From: CAZLBV01 sp964557845
Lineage (GTDB): Bacteria; Acidobacteriota; Aminicenantia; Aminicenantales; Aminicenantaceae
NCBI GenBank assembly: GCA_964557845.1
Contig: CAZLBV010000315.1
Span: 1 to 6,364, forward strand
Length of the DNA: 6,364 nucleotides
Direction of reading: 5' to 3'
Position 1 is the first letter of the stretch, and the number at the start of each line of letters is the position of its first letter. This document shows positions 5,934 through 6,364 of the stretch, piece by piece. Below the pieces are notes generated by a model that had not been told where the DNA came from, searched no databases, and saw only the letters and a list, made by a program, of their open reading frames with translations. Position numbers and translations under genes: made by a program.

Positions 5934-6364
5934 ATGAAAAAAAACTTCCTCTTCACAGTCTTAATCTTTATTCTAATAATAACAATCAGTAGTGCATTTG
6001 GATATTCTTATGAGGAACCTGTCCCTAAGCCCGAACTTCCGATTCTGATAACATCCTGCGGCCAAAGTCCGGGAGCAACTATGCTGAAAGTCATCATTTC
6101 AAGGCTGAAACTTCAGCATGAACCTGAAGCTTATGTAATGAATGCTTTGGCTTCTGCTGAAGACCTGATCGCAAAGAAAGAAACAGGAGATCCATTTAAG
6201 ACACTGATAATCGTCATGGGTGCCAGCCTTAAAGGAATGGGGGCAGCGGGAATTTCCATCGATGATGAATTGGCACGGACAGCCGCATTGATCGAAGAGG
6301 CGAAAGAGCAAGGTATAACTCTTATTGGGGCCCATATAGAAGGGATCAAGCGAAGAGCACAGGG
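5934..6364 (+). CDS. Secreted DUF6305-like protein, 3' end cut by window edge
   Basis: An open frame from ATG 5934 to the right edge (143 complete codons, no stop). Residues 1-23 form a signal peptide (MKKN, a hydrophobic run of Ile/Leu/Val, then SSAFG), so the product should be exported or attached to the envelope. The mature part starts with LPILITSCGQSPGATMLKVI (35-54), then TLIIVMGASLKGMGAAGISI (about 90-109), then DDELARTAALIEEAKEQGITLIGAHIEG (110-137). Alternating strands and helices with glycine-rich turns suggest a small Rossmann-like fold. The GQSPGA and GAS.KGMGAAGI patterns resemble what I recall of the DUF6305 family, whose function is unknown; that match is from memory. GGAGA at 5924-5928 is 5 bases before the ATG. 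It begins 64 bases after the regulator, with no clear terminator between, so it may be cotranscribed with the two-component genes. Confidence 0.8.
   Translation, partial: MKKNFLFTVLIFILIITISSAFGYSYEEPVPKPELPILITSCGQSPGATMLKVIISRLKLQHEPEAYVMNALASAEDLIAKKETGDPFKTLIIVMGASLKGMGAAGISIDDELARTAALIEEAKEQGITLIGAHIEGIKRRAQ

Noticed and set aside
6099..6349. Minus-strand open frames of 72 and 78 codons
   Set aside because: Antisense to the DUF6305-like gene, which has a signal peptide, ribosome binding site and coherent sequence. No domain features on the minus strand.
1..6364. CRISPR array, tRNA or rRNA genes, insertion sequence ends
   Set aside because: No regularly spaced direct repeats, cloverleaf-like segments, rRNA stretches or transposase-like frames were seen on either strand.

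Overview
The window carries parts of two divergent transcription units around a 317-base control region at 2894-3210. Composition is moderate in GC, starts mostly have good Shine-Dalgarno sequences, and regulation looks sigma-54/NtrC-like. This suggests a free-living bacterium, plausibly a lineage outside the well-studied Proteobacteria, but the sequence does not fix the phylum.

Left arm (minus strand, transcribed from about 2995 down to base 1 and beyond). The order is an exported, C-terminally membrane-anchored protein with a NEW3-like domain and an N-terminal adaptor-like alpha-hairpin (1412-2893), an ABC ATPase (664-1398), and an ABC-2 type permease that runs off the left edge (615 to <1). 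The gaps between these genes are 13 and 48 bases, so they look like one operon encoding a membrane export or envelope-remodelling complex.

Control region. On the minus strand, bases 3021-3006 read TGGCAC-N5-TTGCA with exact GG-N10-GC spacing, a textbook sigma-54 (-24/-12) promoter pointing at the left operon. About 151 bases upstream of its predicted start is a perfect palindrome with 10-base arms (3136-3157). A 14-base stretch of it recurs with one mismatch at 3033-3046, and the two centres are 105 bp apart. These are good candidates for enhancer sites of an NtrC-type activator.

Right arm (plus strand). A soluble GAF-containing NtrB-like histidine kinase (3211-4464) is followed after 10 bases by an NtrC-family response regulator with an intact GAFTDA loop (4475-5869). 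Next comes a secreted small protein resembling the DUF6305 group, cut by the right edge (5934 to >6364), with a weaker sigma-54-like site in front of it.

Working model (inference): the kinase/regulator pair senses a cytoplasmic or envelope-derived cue, binds the two palindromic sites and activates sigma-54 transcription of the divergent NEW3/ABC operon, and perhaps also the downstream secreted protein. The substrate of the ABC system and the signal are not visible in the sequence.
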